Source: Geothrix sp. (GTDB lineage: Bacteria > Acidobacteriota > Holophagae > Holophagales > Holophagaceae). From it: a stretch of 64,000 nt of DNA. The translations under genes and the position numbers were made by a program. Under the pieces are notes generated by a model, which saw only the letters and a list, made by a program, of their open reading frames with translations, ran no database searches and was not told where the DNA came from. Numbering within the stretch: the stretch's first letter is position 1; every line of letters begins with the position of its first letter. Of the stretch, positions 26,590-35,967 are shown piece by piece. The DNA lies in contig NZ_CP126625.1 in the NCBI RefSeq assembly GCF_030219325.1, positions 1,910,857 to 1,974,856 of the forward strand, given 5' to 3'.

Positions 26590-27585
26590 CTACATGCTGC
26601 GCGAGAGCAGGGCCTCGGGGATCTCCCTCAACAATTCACCGGTGGCAGGTTCGCCCTGGACCCCCGTCACGTGGGCCACCGCATTGCCCGAGGCGCGCGT
26701 GGCCAGCTCCCGGGTCTCGGCCAGGGCGTCGTGCTTCTCGATGAGGGCGCGGAGCTTGATCTCCTCCACCTCGGGGATGGGCACCTCCTCGCCACGGTCC
26801 CAGATGGTGCGGATCAGGGGGCGCACCTCGTCCGGCGCCTTCTCCAGCAGGGTGAGCATGGGCAGGGTGAGCTTGCCTTCGCGCAGGTCGCTGAAGGCCG
26901 GCTTGCCCAGCTGGGCGCTGGTGGCCGTGTAGTCCAGCAGGTCGTCGATGAGCTGGAAGGCTCGCCCCACCTCCAATCCGTAGCCACGCATGGCCAGGCA
27001 GTCGGCCTCGCTGCGGCCCGTGAGGACCGCTCCGGTTTCGGTGCAGCCGCTGAAGAGCAGCGCGGTCTTCCGCTCCTGGATGTCGAAGTAGTCCTTGCGG
27101 CTGGTATCGAGCTTGAAGAGCACGTCGTTCTGGATGAGCTCGCCCTCGGTCATGCGCGTGGTGACCTGGGCCAGGATCTCCATCATCCGCCAGCTGCGGC
27201 AGGCGATGGCCTCGTCCATGGCCACCAGGTAGAGCAGGTCGCCGAAGAGCACGGTCAGCGTGTTGCCCCAGAGGCGGTTGAGGGTGGGCATGCCGCGGCG
27301 GAGCTGCGCGTGGTCGATGACGTCGTCGTGCACCAGGGTGGCCGTGTGGATCAGCTCGAAGACGGCTCCGAAGCGGACGTCATCGTCGCCCTGCGCGCCG
27401 CAGAACCGCGAGGAGAGCATCACCAGGGCCGGCCGCAGGCGCTTGCCCTGCCCGCCCCGCACGTGGTCCGCCAGCTTCTGGACCACCTCCACGTCGCTCT
27501 GCAGGATGCGCTGCAGCTCCGCCTCCACGCCCGCCAGCTTGGGGGCGATGGGCAGGAAGTAGCGGGAGAGGTCGAGCCGTGACAT
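26590..27585 (-). CDS. Trans-isoprenyl diphosphate synthase (octaprenyl/heptaprenyl type)
   Basis: 331 residues. First Asp-rich motif LVHDDVIDHAQLRRG, second motif LIDDLLDY, plus GGQGKRLRP near the N-terminus, the isopentenyl diphosphate-binding signature. It makes the long polyprenyl chain of the respiratory quinone. Chain length cannot be set with confidence. It converges with the pilT-like gene and its start lies 4 bases from the yajQ stop. Confidence 0.93.
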   Translation of the reverse strand: MSRLDLSRYFLPIAPKLAGVEAELQRILQSDVEVVQKLADHVRGGQGKRLRPALVMLSSRFCGAQGDDDVRFGAVFELIHTATLVHDDVIDHAQLRRGMPTLNRLWGNTLTVLFGDLLYLVAMDEAIACRSWRMMEILAQVTTRMTEGELIQNDVLFKLDTSRKDYFDIQERKTALLFSGCTETGAVLTGRSEADCLAMRGYGLEVGRAFQLIDDLLDYTATSAQLGKPAFSDLREGKLTLPMLTLLEKAPDEVRPLIRTIWDRGEEVPIPEVEEIKLRALIEKHDALAETRELATRASGNAVAHVTGVQGEPATGELLREIPEALLSRSM

Positions 27586-27589
27586 CAGG

Positions 27590-28087
27590 TCAGCCGCGGT
27601 AGTTGGTGAACTGCAGGTCCAGGCCCTGGTCGTCCTTCTTGAACAGGGCGATGACCTCCTGCAGGTCGTCGCGGCTCTTGCCGCTCACCCGCAGCTGGTC
27701 GCCCTGGATGCTGGCCTGCACCTTGATCTTCGAATCCTTGATGGCCTTGATGAGCCCCTTGGCCTTCTCCACCGGGATGCCCTGCTGGATGGTGACCTCC
27801 TGGCGGACGCTGCCCTTGGCCGCGGGCTCGAGCTTGCCGTAGGTCATGCTCCGGATGCTGACGCCACGCTTGTGCAGCTTGGTCTGCAGCACGTCGATCA
27901 CGGCCTTCAGCTTCACCTCGTCGTCGCTGTTGAGGACGAGCACCTTGTCGTCCTTCAGCTCGATCTTCGAGACCGACCCCTTGAAGTCGTAGCGCTGGCC
28001 AATCTCCTTCATGGCCTGGGAGACGGCGTTCTTCACCTCGTCCAGGTCCACCTTGCACACGACATCGAAGGAACATTCACTGGCCAT
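27590..28087 (-). CDS. YajQ-family nucleotide-binding protein
   Basis: 165 residues; length and sequence fit the YajQ family throughout: [46 protein letters not shown] and the final [10 protein letters not shown]. YajQ proteins have two RNP-like folds; some bind cyclic di-GMP and act with transcription factors. ATG 28087 was chosen because the family begins at [10 protein letters not shown]; the upstream codons are not conserved. Confidence 0.94.
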   Translation of the reverse strand: MASECSFDVVCKVDLDEVKNAVSQAMKEIGQRYDFKGSVSKIELKDDKVLVLNSDDEVKLKAVIDVLQTKLHKRGVSIRSMTYGKLEPAAKGSVRQEVTIQQGIPVEKAKGLIKAIKDSKIKVQASIQGDQLRVSGKSRDDLQEVIALFKKDDQGLDLQFTNYRG

Positions 28088-28161
28088 GGGGCGCTCCTCA
28101 ACTGGATCCAGCACTCAGACTAGCGCCTCGGCTGTGTTTAGGAAAAGGCGGGGACGGGAAC

Positions 28162-29229
28162 TCACGGCTTCGCCCCACCGCCGAGGCTCCGGAAGAAGGC
28201 CACGGTGCTGAGGCGGAAGCCCACCAGCATCACGGCCTCGTCCTTGCCGTGGGCGCCCTTGTTGACGGATCCCTCCATGTAGAAGTCGCCGCTGGCCCCC
28301 TGGGAGCCGAACTGCGTGAGCACCACCCGGCCCCTCATGTAGATCCGGTCCTGGTAACGGAACAGGGGATCGCGGAGGTAGGACCACTCCGCGAAGGAGC
28401 CCTTGAAGGCCCCCTCCTCCTGGCGCGTGGTGACGCCCACCTTGAAGCGGTTCCGGAACTCGTCCCGCGAGGTGGCATTGAGATCCGACTGGTTCACGGG
28501 CTGGCTGAAGCCCACCACGCCGGCGGAGCCCACCACGCCCCAGCTCACCCGCTCCGTCAGGGTCTTCATCCACCAGAGCCCGACCTCCCCATGGAAATGC
28601 CCGCTCGACGTGATGACGTTGAGGGTTTCCGACGTCTCGAAGCTGGAGGACTGGAAGGCCAGGGTGCTGAACACCTCCCACCAGGTGTCCTGGGCCGGCC
28701 GGCGGAAGGTCTGGCGGATGTCCAGGGCCACGAAGGGGCGGGACTTGGAGAAGAAGGAACCCTTCTGGTCCTGCTCGCTGAAGAGGCTGGAGAACTGGAA
28801 GCCGCCGTACAGATCCACCTTGAGCTCGTCGGCGTCGAGCTTCAGGGGGTCATCCTCCCAGCGCCTCCGGGCGATGACCTTGTCCATCTCGCGGAAGTCG
28901 GCCAGCATCCGGGCCTGGCCGTCCACCAGGGACTGGGCCTGGAGCAGGTTCGCGGAGCCTTCCCGTTCCAGCGTGTTCCGCAGGGACTGGGCCTGCTGGA
29001 GACCCCGCTCCACCTCGAAGATGCGCTGCTGCAGCTCCCGCTGCTTGGCGCGCAGGGACTTGAAGAAGGCCTTGCGATCCGGTCCGGCCAGCGCCCGGAC
29101 CGCGGCATCCAGCTCGGCTTCGAACCGGGTGTTGGGAGCCCCCGCGATCTGGCATGGGGGAATGGCGGGCATGGGTGCCTGCGCCATCAGCAGCGTGGCC
29201 CCGAGGCCAAAGAGGGCGCGCCGGATCAC
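28162..29229 (-). CDS. Predicted outer-membrane protein with periplasmic coiled coil
   Basis: 355 residues. A signal peptide (about 1-18, ending MAQAP) is followed by a helical, probably coiled-coil region (about 35-125, many Leu/Gln/Arg heptads). A longer part (about 130-355) consists of alternating aromatic and polar strands such as GGFQFSSLFSEQ and RVVLTQFGSQ, ending in a strand near VMLVGFRLSTVAFF. This suggests a beta barrel. Family not recognised. Its stop lies 75 bases from the yajQ start, and its start touches the NUDIX gene. Confidence 0.6.
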   Translation of the reverse strand: MIRRALFGLGATLLMAQAPMPAIPPCQIAGAPNTRFEAELDAAVRALAGPDRKAFFKSLRAKQRELQQRIFEVERGLQQAQSLRNTLEREGSANLLQAQSLVDGQARMLADFREMDKVIARRRWEDDPLKLDADELKVDLYGGFQFSSLFSEQDQKGSFFSKSRPFVALDIRQTFRRPAQDTWWEVFSTLAFQSSSFETSETLNVITSSGHFHGEVGLWWMKTLTERVSWGVVGSAGVVGFSQPVNQSDLNATSRDEFRNRFKVGVTTRQEEGAFKGSFAEWSYLRDPLFRYQDRIYMRGRVVLTQFGSQGASGDFYMEGSVNKGAHGKDEAVMLVGFRLSTVAFFRSLGGGAKP

Positions 29230-29230
29230 G

Positions 29231-29836
29231 TCAGGCCTCCAGTCTTCGCAGCAGGTCGGGCCAGCCTTCCCAGAGGCTGAGGAACTGGAAGGCGCTCAAA
29301 ACCAGGGCATGGTGGATCTCGCCGCGCCGCATGAGGGCCTGCCATTCCGGCCAGGAACAGGCCCAGACCTGGAGTTCCTCCGCCGGATCCAGCTCGAGAT
29401 CCCCGGCCGGGTCGCAGTCCAGCGCCAGGAAGGTGTGGCAGCGGTTGTTCTGGGTGGCGGGATTGGGGGTGCAGGCGCCCAGGGCCACCCAGTGCTCCGA
29501 GGCGAAGCCCGTCTCCTCCCGGAGCTCGCGCCGCGCGGCCTCTCCCGGAGCCTCACCGGCATCGCAGCCACCGCCGGGGATCTCCAGGGTGGCCGCGTCG
29601 ATGCCGTGCCGGAACTGCTCGACCACCAGGAGCTCACCCGCCCGCGTGAAGGCCACGACGTTGACCCAGTCAGGGCCCTGGAGCCGGTAGAAGGCATGCT
29701 CGCGGCCGGTGTGGGGGCTCCGCCGCTGGGCGACGATCTGGCGGAAGAGCCGGGAATCCTGGCGCACGCTCTCCGATTCCTGGACCCAGGGCACGGCCGG
29801 ATCGAACCCCTCGGGATGGCGGTGCAGCAATTTCAT
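29231..29836 (-). CDS. NUDIX hydrolase (ADP-ribose pyrophosphatase-like)
   Basis: 201 residues. An intact Nudix box is present, GGCDAGEAPGEAARRELREE followed by TG, with the metal-binding Glu residues. Upstream, LLVVEQFRHGIDAATLEIPGG is typical of ADP-ribose/nucleoside diphosphate sugar pyrophosphatases. It probably hydrolyses a nucleoside diphosphate derivative; substrate not defined. It starts by overlap with the end of the rhodanese gene and so belongs to the uridine kinase-rhodanese-NUDIX run. Confidence 0.9.
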   Translation of the reverse strand: MKLLHRHPEGFDPAVPWVQESESVRQDSRLFRQIVAQRRSPHTGREHAFYRLQGPDWVNVVAFTRAGELLVVEQFRHGIDAATLEIPGGGCDAGEAPGEAARRELREETGFASEHWVALGACTPNPATQNNRCHTFLALDCDPAGDLELDPAEELQVWACSWPEWQALMRRGEIHHALVLSAFQFLSLWEGWPDLLRRLEA

Positions 29837-30156
29837 CAGTACCTCGGCACCGTGGGATCCATCCGGCTGTAGGCATCGATGCCACCGGCGAGGTGCGCCA
29901 GATCCGCAAAGCCCACGCCCTTGAGGAAGCGCAGGGCCTGCAGGCTGCGCATGCCGTGGTGGCAGTAGGCGGCCAGGGGCCGGCCCGGATCCAGCTCCGC
30001 GACGCGATCCGCCAGCTCGCCCAGGGGGATGAGCAGCGCCCCGGGCAGGTGGGCCCGGTCGTACTCCCAGGGTTCCCGCACGTCGAGGATCTGCACGAGG
30101 GCGGGATCCAGGGCCTTGAAGGCGGCCGGGTCGAGGTGGGGGCCGGCCTCAAACAC
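29836..30156 (-). CDS. Single-domain rhodanese
   Basis: 106 residues: one rhodanese fold with ILDVREPWEYDRAHLPGALLIPL and the active-site loop YCHHGMRS, where Cys about residue 68 would carry persulfide. It overlaps the udk gene by 8 bases upstream and the NUDIX gene by 1 base downstream. Sulfur donor or acceptor is unknown. Confidence 0.9.
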   Translation of the reverse strand: MFEAGPHLDPAAFKALDPALVQILDVREPWEYDRAHLPGALLIPLGELADRVAELDPGRPLAAYCHHGMRSLQALRFLKGVGFADLAHLAGGIDAYSRMDPTVPRY

Positions 30157-30802
30157 GGGAGAGCCCCTCCCGGTTCAGGACCCGGCTGCAGATGTGGTGG
30201 GTGATGATGTCCAGGGCCGTGCGGTTCTCCACGCCCGTGGGGACGATCAAGTCGGCCCACCGCTTGCTGGGCTCGACGAACTCGAGGTGCATGGGCCGCA
30301 CGCTGTTCTCGTACTGGTCCATGACGCTCTCCAGGCTCCGTCCCCGCTCGCGGGTGTCCCGCCGGATGCGCCGCAGGATCCGGATGTCGGCGTCGGTGTC
30401 CACGAAGACCTTCACGTCCAGCAACTCCCGGAGTTCCTGCAGCGCGAAGAGTAGCAGGCCCTCCAGGATGACGACCTGGCCCGGCGGGATCGGTTCCTCC
30501 CAGCCGGTGCGGTCCGACAGGGTGAAGTCGTACCGGGGTTTGCGGATGGGTTCCCCCCGGTGTAGCGCGGACAGGTGGGCGGCCATCAGCTCCAGGTCGA
30601 AGGCGTGGGGGTGGTCCCAGTTCACGGGCCTGCCGTCGAAGCGGCCCTTCACCACCTCCAGCGGCGCGTAGTAGGCGTCCATGTCCTGCAGCATCGCGGC
30701 GACCCCCTGCTCCCGCAGCCGCTTCACCAGTTCCGCTGCCACGGAGGTCTTGCCGCTGCCGGACCCCCCAACGATGCCCACCAGCATCGGCCTGTCCGTC
30801 AT
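30149..30802 (-). CDS. udk: Uridine kinase
   Basis: 217 residues. P-loop GIVGGSGSGKTSVA, then DAYYAPLEV, NWDHPHAFD (DxDHP motif of uridine kinases), Arg-rich lid RRIRRDTRERGRS, and IVPTGVENRTALDII. It phosphorylates uridine/cytidine in pyrimidine salvage. First gene of the overlapping three-gene run with rhodanese and NUDIX genes. Confidence 0.93.
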   Translation of the reverse strand: MTDRPMLVGIVGGSGSGKTSVAAELVKRLREQGVAAMLQDMDAYYAPLEVVKGRFDGRPVNWDHPHAFDLELMAAHLSALHRGEPIRKPRYDFTLSDRTGWEEPIPPGQVVILEGLLLFALQELRELLDVKVFVDTDADIRILRRIRRDTRERGRSLESVMDQYENSVRPMHLEFVEPSKRWADLIVPTGVENRTALDIITHHICSRVLNREGLSRV

Positions 30803-30863
30803 GACGCCCCCCTTGTTCCCATCCTACTTCAAGCCGGGCCCGAGCTCTGCTATGGTTCGGACC

Positions 30864-31487
30864 ATGCGCCATCGCCGCTTCGCCCCTGCCCTGGCCCTCC
30901 TGCTGCTGGCCACCGGGTGCAGCTCCGAGGATCCCAGGCTGCCGGCCAACCTCTACGAAGAGGCCCGGAAGCTCAACCTCGAAGGCCGGAGCCTCGAAGC
31001 CCGGGCCATGATGAAGCAGCTGGTCGAGCGCTACCCCGAATCCGAAGCCGCCCAGCAGGCCAAGCGGGACCTCTACCTCATCGAGGCCTTCGTGAACCGG
31101 GACATGGCCGACCGCCAGAAGCAGGTCCGCGCCGCCATGAAGCGCATCACCGATGCCCTGATCCGCTACCGTACCAAGCGCAGCGAGTACCCCCTGGCCC
31201 TGGGGGAGCTGGTGCCCGAATACCTCGACCAGCTGCCGGAGACCCCCTGGGGGCATCCGTTCCTCTACCGGCCCTACGTCACCCGCCCCATCGAGGAACT
31301 CCAGGTCAAGCGGGGGCCGGCGAAGCAGAAGTTCAACACCAAGCTCGACGGCTACTACCTGCTCTGTCTCGGCACCGACCTCCAGCCCGGCGGCGAGGGC
31401 ATGGCCGCCGACATCCTCATCAAGGATGGGGCCCTCCTGAGCGAGAGCGCCTTCCCCCCCATCCCGCAGCCGCAGCCTATTCGCTGA
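30864..31487 (+). CDS. Lipoprotein with pilin/GspG-like C-terminal segment
   Basis: 207 residues from ATG 30864; ATG 30852 is an alternative. Lipoprotein signal with lipobox LLATGC (Cys about 19). A TPR-like helix pair follows (LYEEARKLNLEGRSLEARAMMKQLVERYPESEAA). The C-terminal half, ALIRYRTKRSEYPLALGELV and LPETPWGHPFLYRP, resembles the end of type II secretion major pseudopilin GspG. No pseudopilin methylation motif is present, so it is not itself a pilin. Function unknown. Confidence 0.75.
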   Translation: MRHRRFAPALALLLLATGCSSEDPRLPANLYEEARKLNLEGRSLEARAMMKQLVERYPESEAAQQAKRDLYLIEAFVNRDMADRQKQVRAAMKRITDALIRYRTKRSEYPLALGELVPEYLDQLPETPWGHPFLYRPYVTRPIEELQVKRGPAKQKFNTKLDGYYLLCLGTDLQPGGEGMAADILIKDGALLSESAFPPIPQPQPIR

Positions 31488-31511
31488 GGTTCCAGTCAGC
31501 CATGAGACATG

Positions 31512-31532
31512 ACTGCGCACTTTGTGCGCAGT
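31512..31532 (+). terminator. First of two tandem hairpins between converging genes
   Basis: ACTGCGCAC and GTGCGCAGT pair perfectly around a TTT loop, 25 bases after the lipoprotein stop. There is no T run behind it. Confidence 0.5.
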
Positions 31533-31536
31533 TATC

Positions 31537-31562
31537 AAAATGCGGCCGATCGGCCGCATTTT
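31537..31562. terminator. Bidirectional terminator (26-bp perfect palindrome)
   Basis: AAAATGCGGCCGA mirrors TCGGCCGCATTTT exactly, giving a G/C stem with A/T runs on both sides. It sits between the lipoprotein gene and the converging tdh gene and can serve both. Confidence 0.85.
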
Positions 31563-31586
31563 GCAGGTGTTGCCCCGGCGTTGGGT

Positions 31587-32618
<1,032 letters not shown>

Positions 32619-32683
32619 GCGGACCTCCAACCGGACCATTTCATCATCAAGATCAAGCCGGACCAACTTTTGCCATTCCAACC

Positions 32684-32712
32684 TTGACGATCCGTGAAAG
32701 TCGCCGATAAGG
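32684..32712 (+). promoter_or_regulatory. Candidate sigma-70 promoter for the asnB leader
   Basis: TTGACG (32684-32689) followed after 16 bases by GATAAG (32706-32711). Transcription would start near 32718, just upstream of the leader ORF's AGG and ATG. Spacing fits; the -10 match is imperfect. Confidence 0.5.
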
Positions 32713-32729
32713 TTCTATCAGGCCATCCC

Positions 32730-32816
32730 ATGACCCTTTCCCACCAGCGGTTCAACCGCAATACCAATCGGCTCCCTCGCGCGGATCGCGCGTGGGCCGG
32801 CAAGGGTCTCTCCTAA
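32730..32816 (+). CDS. Asn-rich leader peptide of the asnB attenuator
   Basis: A 28-codon ORF (ATG 32730, TAA 32814-32816) lies between a candidate promoter and asnB. Codons 9, 11 and 13 are AAC, AAT, AAT, giving N-R-N-T-N. An AGG (32720-32722) seven bases before the ATG is a weak ribosome-binding site. It is followed by an intrinsic-terminator stem and then by asparagine synthetase. This order of leader peptide rich in the end-product amino acid, competing stems and terminator is that of classical ribosome-mediated attenuators (trp, his, leu). Translation of the leader is inferred, not shown. Confidence 0.65.
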   Translation: MTLSHQRFNRNTNRLPRADRAWAGKGLS

Positions 32817-32873
32817 GATTCCTGACACCCCGGACCACCCCGATTCGCGAAGGCGGATCGGGGTTCTTTCTTT
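32778..32873 (+). promoter_or_regulatory. asnB transcription attenuator (competing hairpins)
   Basis: Three mutually exclusive pairings are visible. (a) CGCGC/GCGCG at 32778-32792 forms a small hairpin. (b) CGCGGATCG (32780-32788) can pair over 9 bp with CGATTCGCG (32841-32849), an antiterminator. (c) CCCCGATTCGC (32838-32848) pairs with GCGGATCGGGG (32853-32863), about 11 bp, followed by TTCTTTCTTTTT, an intrinsic terminator. GCGGATCG occurs identically at 32781-32788 and 32853-32860, so the 5' arm of the terminator has two competing partners. A ribosome held at Asn codons (32754-32768) would sit against hairpin (a) and favour (b). Confidence 0.7.
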
Positions 32874-32884
32874 TTGGAGCCAAG

Positions 32885-34597
32885 ATGTGCGGCATCGTCA
32901 GCATCCTCAACCTGGACCCCGTCAAGTCCCCCCTGGCCGACCTGCGCCGGCAGGCGCTGGCCATGGCCCGCAAGATCCGCCACCGGGGCCCGGACTGGAG
33001 CGGCATCTTCAGCGATGACCACGCGATCCTCGTCCACGAGCGCCTCTCCATCGTGGATGTGGAGCACGGGGCCCAGCCTCTCGTCGACACCCTCCAGGGC
33101 ACGGTGCTGGCGGTCAACGGCGAGATCTACAACCACCAGGAGCTGCGGCACGGCCTGCGGGAGACCCACGACTTCCAGACCCTCTCGGACTGCGAGGTGA
33201 TCCTCTACCTCTACGACGAGCTCAAGCCCCGCGACTTCCTCAACCGCATGAACGGGATCTTCGCCTTCGTGCTCTACGATCCCAAGCGCGAGACCTACCT
33301 CATCGCCCGGGATCCCATCGGCGTCATTCCCCTCTACGTGGGCTGGGACCGCCACGACCACCTCTACGTCGCCTCGGAGATGAAGGCCCTCGTGGGTCAC
33401 TGCGAGCGCATCCGCGAGGTGCCGCCAGGCCACTACTTCCTGGGTCACGAGGCCGACAAGGGGTTCCAGCGCTACTACGAGCCCGACTGGGCGGCGCCGG
33501 GCCATGTCCCCTCGGAGCCCTACGACCCCGCTAAACTCCGCGCCGCCCTGGAGGCCGCCGTGCGGCGCCAGCTCATGTGCGACGTGCCCTACGGCGTGCT
33601 CATCTCCGGCGGCGTGGATTCGTCGCTCGTCTCGGCCATCGCCGCCCAGTACCGGGAAGGACGCGTGGAGGAGGGCGGCTCGGCCCCGGCCTGGTGGCCC
33701 CGGATCCACTCCTTCGCCATCGGCCTGAAGGGCGCGCCGGACCTGGCTCCCGCCCGGCTGGTGGCCGAGCACATCGGCGCCATCCACCACGAGATCCACT
33801 TCACCGTGCAGGAGGGCCTGGACGCCCTCTCTGACGTGATCCACCACGTCGAGACCTTCGACGTCACCACCATCCGGGCCTCGACGCCCATGTACCTCCT
33901 CATGCGGAAGATCCGCGCCATGGGCATCAAGATGGTGCTGTCCGGTGAAGGCGCGGACGAGATCTTCGGCGGCTACCTCTACTTCCACAAGGCGCCGGAC
34001 GGACCGGAGCTCCATTTCGAGACGGTGCGCAAGCTCCAGAAGCTGCACCTCTACGACTGCGCCCGCGCCAACAAGTCCAGCGCCGCCTGGGGCGTGGAGG
34101 CACGCGTCCCCTTCCTGGACCGGGAGTTCCTGGACGTGGCCATGCGCATGGATCCCTCCGTGAAGCTGCCCCGGAACGCCGCCCGCCCCCGCCCCATCGA
34201 GAAGTTCCCCCTGCGCCAGGCCTTCGACGGCTTCATCCCCGACGAGGTGCTCTGGCGCCAGAAGGAACAGTTCTCCGATGGCGTGGGCTACGCCTGGATC
34301 AACGCCCTCAAGGCCACGGCCGAGCGGGAGATCAGCGACGGCATGATGGCCGGGGCCGCGGAGCGCTTCCCCGTGAAGACCCCCGAGACCAAGGAAGCCT
34401 ACTTCTACCGCCAACTTTTCGAACATCACTTCCCCAGCGCCACCGCCGTGAACTGCGTGCCCTACGAGCGCAGCGTGGCCTGCAGCACGGAGACGGCCCT
34501 CCGCTGGGACGCCTCCTTCGCCAAGATGACCGATCCCTCCGGCCGGGCCGTCATGGACGTCCACGATCAGGGCTACCAGGAGTCCGGGAAGGCGTGA
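32885..34597 (+). CDS. asnB: Asparagine synthetase B, glutamine-hydrolysing
   Basis: 570 residues. Met-Cys-Gly start, where Cys2 is the glutaminase nucleophile after Met removal, then RHRGPDWSG, HERLSIVD and NGEIYNHQ of the class II amidotransferase. The synthetase domain has the PP-loop LISGGVDSSLVSAIAAQY and SGEGADEIFGGY, and resembles E. coli AsnB (554 residues). It makes asparagine from aspartate, glutamine and ATP. GGAG (32876-32879) directly follows the T run of the upstream terminator stem, so the gene's expression should depend on readthrough of that stem. Confidence 0.96.
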   Translation: MCGIVSILNLDPVKSPLADLRRQALAMARKIRHRGPDWSGIFSDDHAILVHERLSIVDVEHGAQPLVDTLQGTVLAVNGEIYNHQELRHGLRETHDFQTLSDCEVILYLYDELKPRDFLNRMNGIFAFVLYDPKRETYLIARDPIGVIPLYVGWDRHDHLYVASEMKALVGHCERIREVPPGHYFLGHEADKGFQRYYEPDWAAPGHVPSEPYDPAKLRAALEAAVRRQLMCDVPYGVLISGGVDSSLVSAIAAQYREGRVEEGGSAPAWWPRIHSFAIGLKGAPDLAPARLVAEHIGAIHHEIHFTVQEGLDALSDVIHHVETFDVTTIRASTPMYLLMRKIRAMGIKMVLSGEGADEIFGGYLYFHKAPDGPELHFETVRKLQKLHLYDCARANKSSAAWGVEARVPFLDREFLDVAMRMDPSVKLPRNAARPRPIEKFPLRQAFDGFIPDEVLWRQKEQFSDGVGYAWINALKATAEREISDGMMAGAAERFPVKTPETKEAYFYRQLFEHHFPSATAVNCVPYERSVACSTETALRWDASFAKMTDPSGRAVMDVHDQGYQESGKA

Positions 34598-34643
34598 GGC
34601 AAGCGCGGAGCCGCGCTATCATGCCCCACACCGGATCGCACCC

Positions 34644-35039
34644 ATGACCCATCCCCCCGAACAACGCCGCTACCGCCGCGTCCCCATCGCCTACGAAGTG
34701 AAGCTGATCGTCGAAGAACGCATGATCAGCTTCCCTTCTGCCATCGACCTCAGCCTGGGGGGCATCCTGGTGGACGGGCGCAGCCCGCTGCCCGTCGGCA
34801 CCAACTGCGGCGTGGCCATCCTGCTCGGGGCCGGGAGCCCAGGGAAGCGGATCGTGACCCGGGGTATGGTGGTGAGGGCCGATGACCGGGGCATTGCCAT
34901 CGCGTTCTCCAAGACCCTCGATCCCGGCAGCGTGGAATCGCTCAAGGCCCTGATCCATTCCCTGGACCCGGGTGCGGAGGAACCCTGCGGACCACCGGAA
35001 CACCCCGCCCCACCCCGTCCCGGCCTGCGAAACCCGTAG
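34644..35039 (+). CDS. PilZ-domain protein
   Basis: 131 residues. RRYRRVPIAYEVKL matches the RxxxR c-di-GMP-binding motif of PilZ, and DLSLGGILVDG matches D/NxSxxG. One PilZ domain (about 5-110) and a Pro-rich tail. It would bind cyclic di-GMP and pass the signal to an unknown partner. Confidence 0.9.
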   Translation: MTHPPEQRRYRRVPIAYEVKLIVEERMISFPSAIDLSLGGILVDGRSPLPVGTNCGVAILLGAGSPGKRIVTRGMVVRADDRGIAIAFSKTLDPGSVESLKALIHSLDPGAEEPCGPPEHPAPPRPGLRNP

Positions 35040-35050
35040 GCGCACCGGCC

Positions 35051-35308
35051 ATGGAGAAGAACATGCTGGCCCCTGAGATTTCGCTGGCCCACCTGCTGGA
35101 CCGGATCAAGCCCGGCTCGTCCCGGCACGCCGACATCGTCGAAGGCTGGGAGCCCCCGGCCTTCGAGGACTACGAGGCCATCCGGCTCTGGCTGAGGGAA
35201 TCCGTGATGAGCGCCACCCTGTTCGAGCGGTTCCCGGACGGGCGCTGGACCATCCAGCTGCTGCTGAAGGAGCAGAATCCCGGCACCTACCGGTACATCG
35301 TGCTCTGA
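35051..35308 (+). CDS. Small conserved-looking hypothetical protein
   Basis: 85 residues, not recognised. Soluble, with acidic and aromatic residues (FEDYEAIRLWLRESVMSATL; FPDGRWTIQLLL). It starts 11 bases after the PilZ stop and ends 5 bases before the rhodanese gene, so it is likely in one operon with both. AGAAGAACATG context gives no strong ribosome-binding site for an alternative Met5 start. Confidence 0.7.
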   Translation: MEKNMLAPEISLAHLLDRIKPGSSRHADIVEGWEPPAFEDYEAIRLWLRESVMSATLFERFPDGRWTIQLLLKEQNPGTYRYIVL

Positions 35309-35313
35309 TCCGG

Positions 35314-35967
35314 ATGATGCGACCCGTGCCCTCCAAGCTCAGCGCCACCTCGGCCCGCATGCTGGCCCTGGCCGGGTTTGCGGGCCTGGCGGCCCTGCTG
35401 TCCAATGCCCTGCAGCCGCCCTCCCGGCACCTGGCCTGGTCGGGGTTCCGTCCCCCCAGCCCGATTTCACCACCAGGAAACGTGGCCCCCCCCGAGCCGC
35501 CGGTGCCCGCCAAGGCGCCGACCCTGCCCCTGAGCCCGACCCCTCCCATCCGCCCTGCGGCGCTCCCCATTCCCAGACCAGGCGTCGAAGCAGCCCCACC
35601 ACCCGCGGCCCCCTCGAGCCCCATCCAGGAGATCACCAGCCAGGAGGCCTGGAAAGCCTTCCAGGCCGGCCTGCCCTTCCTCGATGCCCGGCGGAGCGTG
35701 GACTACGCCGCCGGCCATGTCGCCGGAGCCTGGTGTTCCCCAGTCTGGGAATCGGATCTGGAGGACCGGCTCCTCGCCTTCAAGGCCGCCCGGCGGCCGG
35801 GTCCCGAGGATCCCATCGTCATCTACTGCAGCGGCGGGGACTGCCGGGATTCCCACCTCCTCGCAGAGCGACTCCTGGGCGAGGGCTACTTCCACCTGCT
35901 CATCTACCGGGATGGTTTCCCCGACTGGGTGGCCCAGAAGCACCCGGTGGAGAAGGGCCAGCCATGA
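35314..35967 (+). CDS. Membrane-anchored rhodanese
   Basis: 217 residues (two adjacent ATGs, 35314 and 35317). An N-terminal hydrophobic helix (about 14-32) acts as signal anchor. A Pro/Ala-rich linker (about 35-105) follows, then a rhodanese domain with LPFLDARRSVDYAAGHVAGA and active-site loop YCSGGDCRDS (Cys about 170). Probably tethered in the periplasm. It overlaps the next gene, which encodes a MauE-like protein, by 4 bases, suggesting a shared redox or sulfur role. Confidence 0.87.
   Translation: MMRPVPSKLSATSARMLALAGFAGLAALLSNALQPPSRHLAWSGFRPPSPISPPGNVAPPEPPVPAKAPTLPLSPTPPIRPAALPIPRPGVEAAPPPAAPSSPIQEITSQEAWKAFQAGLPFLDARRSVDYAAGHVAGAWCSPVWESDLEDRLLAFKAARRPGPEDPIVIYCSGGDCRDSHLLAERLLGEGYFHLLIYRDGFPDWVAQKHPVEKGQP

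Noticed and set aside
31512-31562. Paired hairpins as a CRISPR or small RNA
   Set aside because: Two different short palindromes without repeat-spacer regularity, between converging genes; terminators explain them.
32837-32873. The terminator stem before asnB taken as a plain terminator of an upstream gene
   Set aside because: The only upstream gene (tdh) runs the other way, so no plus-strand gene ends there. The stem must act on the asnB leader itself.
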